Origin: UBA7359 sp963976795 | Lineage (GTDB): Bacteria; Pseudomonadota; Gammaproteobacteria; Eutrophobiales; Eutrophobiaceae | Reading direction: 5' to 3' | DNA length: 64,000 nt | NCBI GenBank assembly: GCA_963976795.1 | Contig: CAXBLT010000002.1 | Location: 261,129-325,128 of the forward strand | Made by a program: the position numbers and the translations under genes | Notes under the pieces: generated by a model | Told to the model about the DNA's origin: nothing | Databases searched by the model: none | Seen by the model: the letters and a program-made list of their open reading frames with translations, nothing else | Part shown: one piece after another, positions 63,032-64,000 of the stretch | How the letters are laid out: every line of letters begins with the position of its first letter | Numbering within the stretch: the stretch's first letter is position 1

Positions 63032-63742
63032 TTATCCCACAAACATTTGGCCGAGTATGCCGACAAAAAAACCCAATGGTGCCCCCAATGTCGGACTCCA
63101 ATGCGATTCACTACTGGACATGGGGGCGATATCCTGAAAGGTTAAATAAATGATCCCCCCTGCCGCAAACAACATGAGAGCAGCGATCGTCGTCGGTTGA
63201 TTATGTAGAAAAATGAAGCCCAAACATGAAGCGAGCACTCCTGTCAGGCTCAGAGGCAATAATATTAAAATAGACTTGTTTGGAGAAAATCCGTTATTTA
63301 CCAATTCTTTAAATGAATTAAATCCCTCCGGTAAATTTTGTAACCCTATAAATATCGCCAATAATAACCCCAAATTTTTGTCGTGAGCAAAAACAGCCCC
63401 CAAGGCGATCGCTTCCGGGATAAAATCCATCAGCATAGCCATCAGCTGGGGAACGGTAGTCCCACTCTGACTTAGTTTTCTATTAAGGATAAAAAACACA
63501 TAGGCACCTGATAGGAAAAATATCGTAACATACGGAATTGAAAGCGATTCAATACCACGAGGTACTAATACAAAAGCGACAGCAGCAATAAGCACTCCAC
63601 CTCCGAATGCAATAATGGCATGCAGTACCATTATTTTTTTTTCATTATCTGGATAACTATCAAATCTCGATAGAATTCCGCCAATCAAGATGGTTATTCC
63701 GGAAGCAAACGCATAAATTCCAACCGTTATTAAGTGTTCCAT
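63032..63742 (-). CDS. ZIP-family metal transporter-like protein
   Basis: A 236-residue protein with about eight helices. The ZIP hallmark QNLPEGF in TM4/5 and DFIPEAIALGAVFAH are recognisable. In most ZIP transporters these read HNxPEG and HEIPEG with His ligands; here Gln and Asp stand at the His positions. Substrate preference may therefore differ. It is at the end of the window with a tiny reading frame upstream. Confidence 0.8.
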   Translation of the reverse strand: MEHLITVGIYAFASGITILIGGILSRFDSYPDNEKKIMVLHAIIAFGGGVLIAAVAFVLVPRGIESLSIPYVTIFFLSGAYVFFILNRKLSQSGTTVPQLMAMLMDFIPEAIALGAVFAHDKNLGLLLAIFIGLQNLPEGFNSFKELVNNGFSPNKSILILLPLSLTGVLASCLGFIFLHNQPTTIAALMLFAAGGIIYLTFQDIAPMSSSESHWSPTLGAPLGFFVGILGQMFVG

Positions 63743-63758
63743 AAATAACTAGTCCTAA

Positions 63759-63857
63759 TTAAATCCAGTCTACAAGTAGAATTGTGTAACAGCACAGCGA
63801 CCCATTTAAAGATAATATTAATCCGGCACATACAAAACCGTTAATTAGCAGGTTCAT
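63759..63857 (-). CDS. Tiny putative membrane peptide upstream of the ZIP gene
   Basis: A 32-residue frame beginning MNLLINGFVCAGLILSLNGS with two Cys and hydrophobic character. AAGGAA lies about nine bases before the ATG. It is only 17 bases upstream of the ZIP start, which suggests a leader peptide or a small subunit. Chance is possible given its size. Confidence 0.35.
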   Translation of the reverse strand: MNLLINGFVCAGLILSLNGSLCCYTILLVDWI

Positions 63858-64000
63858 AAGATTAATTCCTTAATACATAAATATATGAATCGTATAGATT
63901 GGATATCGATTCTAATGTTGTTTTTCAAAAGTATTACCTCCCATGGATTTTTCATGGAAAGAGTATGTATAGGACGCAGACCAGGCGATTAGAATTAAAC

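Noticed and set aside
1..64000. CRISPR array or tRNA/rRNA genes
   Set aside because: No regularly spaced repeats of suitable length and no convincing tRNA cloverleaf or rRNA segment was seen on either strand; short tandem repeats at 32778 are too short for CRISPR.

Overview
The window looks like chromosome of an AT-rich gammaproteobacterium. Supporting this are YbiT, the rph-rdgB-hemW block divergent from yicC, cbpA-cbpM, MltC, YchJ, DUF2058/YaiL, SelO, CreD and HflKC. I cannot name the genus. No rRNA, tRNA or CRISPR array was seen.

Layout. 1-9 kb: housekeeping and small conserved genes (ybiT cut by the window edge, a spermidine-synthase-like protein, a host-attachment-family protein, DUF1840, an NTF2-like protein, DUF2058), a Ser/Thr kinase with a cyclic-nucleotide-binding tail, creD preceded by a small membrane protein, and selO. 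9-12.5 kb: accessory genes (DUF3883 nuclease-like protein, a zinc ribbon, ychJ with an in-frame repeat insertion, an AbiE toxin-antitoxin pair). 12.5-28.6 kb: cell-wall and chaperone genes (mltC, cbpA-cbpM), SH3 and FHA proteins, a TlpA-like thioredoxin, an amidohydrolase, an MsbA-like ABC exporter, a GIY-YIG protein, a second Ser/Thr kinase with a periplasmic Cache sensor, hemW, a dead insertion sequence, rdgB, rph and yicC.

28.6-~37 kb is an integrated element placed directly after yicC. It carries a tyrosine integrase, a possible PcfJ-like protein, a DUF927 P-loop protein, an HUH (rolling-circle type) replication endonuclease, an AlpA-like regulator, and rightward cargo: an unknown protein, RNase HI and a three-cysteine DUF5131 protein. 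A 15-bp inverted repeat and four 8-bp tandem repeats mark its control region.

37-45.5 kb: gdhA, then a leftward redox cluster of two methionine-rich Spy-like periplasmic proteins, a membrane-anchored NAD(P)H/FAD/2Fe-2S reductase, a b-type cytochrome with two His pairs, a seven-haem cytochrome c, an APC-like permease and a lipoprotein cytochrome c. Together they could carry electrons from NAD(P)H across the inner membrane to periplasmic haems. This is my best candidate for a little-described system.

45.5-64 kb: a stress and metal island. It holds hflK-hflC with a relic of ftsH, a YHS protein, an acyl-CoA synthetase/GNAT protein, a DUF3141 hydrolase, small membrane proteins, two CopK-like proteins, a copper-type P-ATPase with its MerR regulator, a CBS protein, a DUF411 protein, a second MerR regulator, a Cys-rich periplasmic protein behind a perfect FNR box, a guanylate-kinase-like protein with a broken P-loop, an MlaC-like protein and a ZIP transporter. 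Two MerR-type promoters with 20-bp spacers, one before merR-copA and one before the guanylate-kinase-like gene, suggest that the latter belongs to the metal response.
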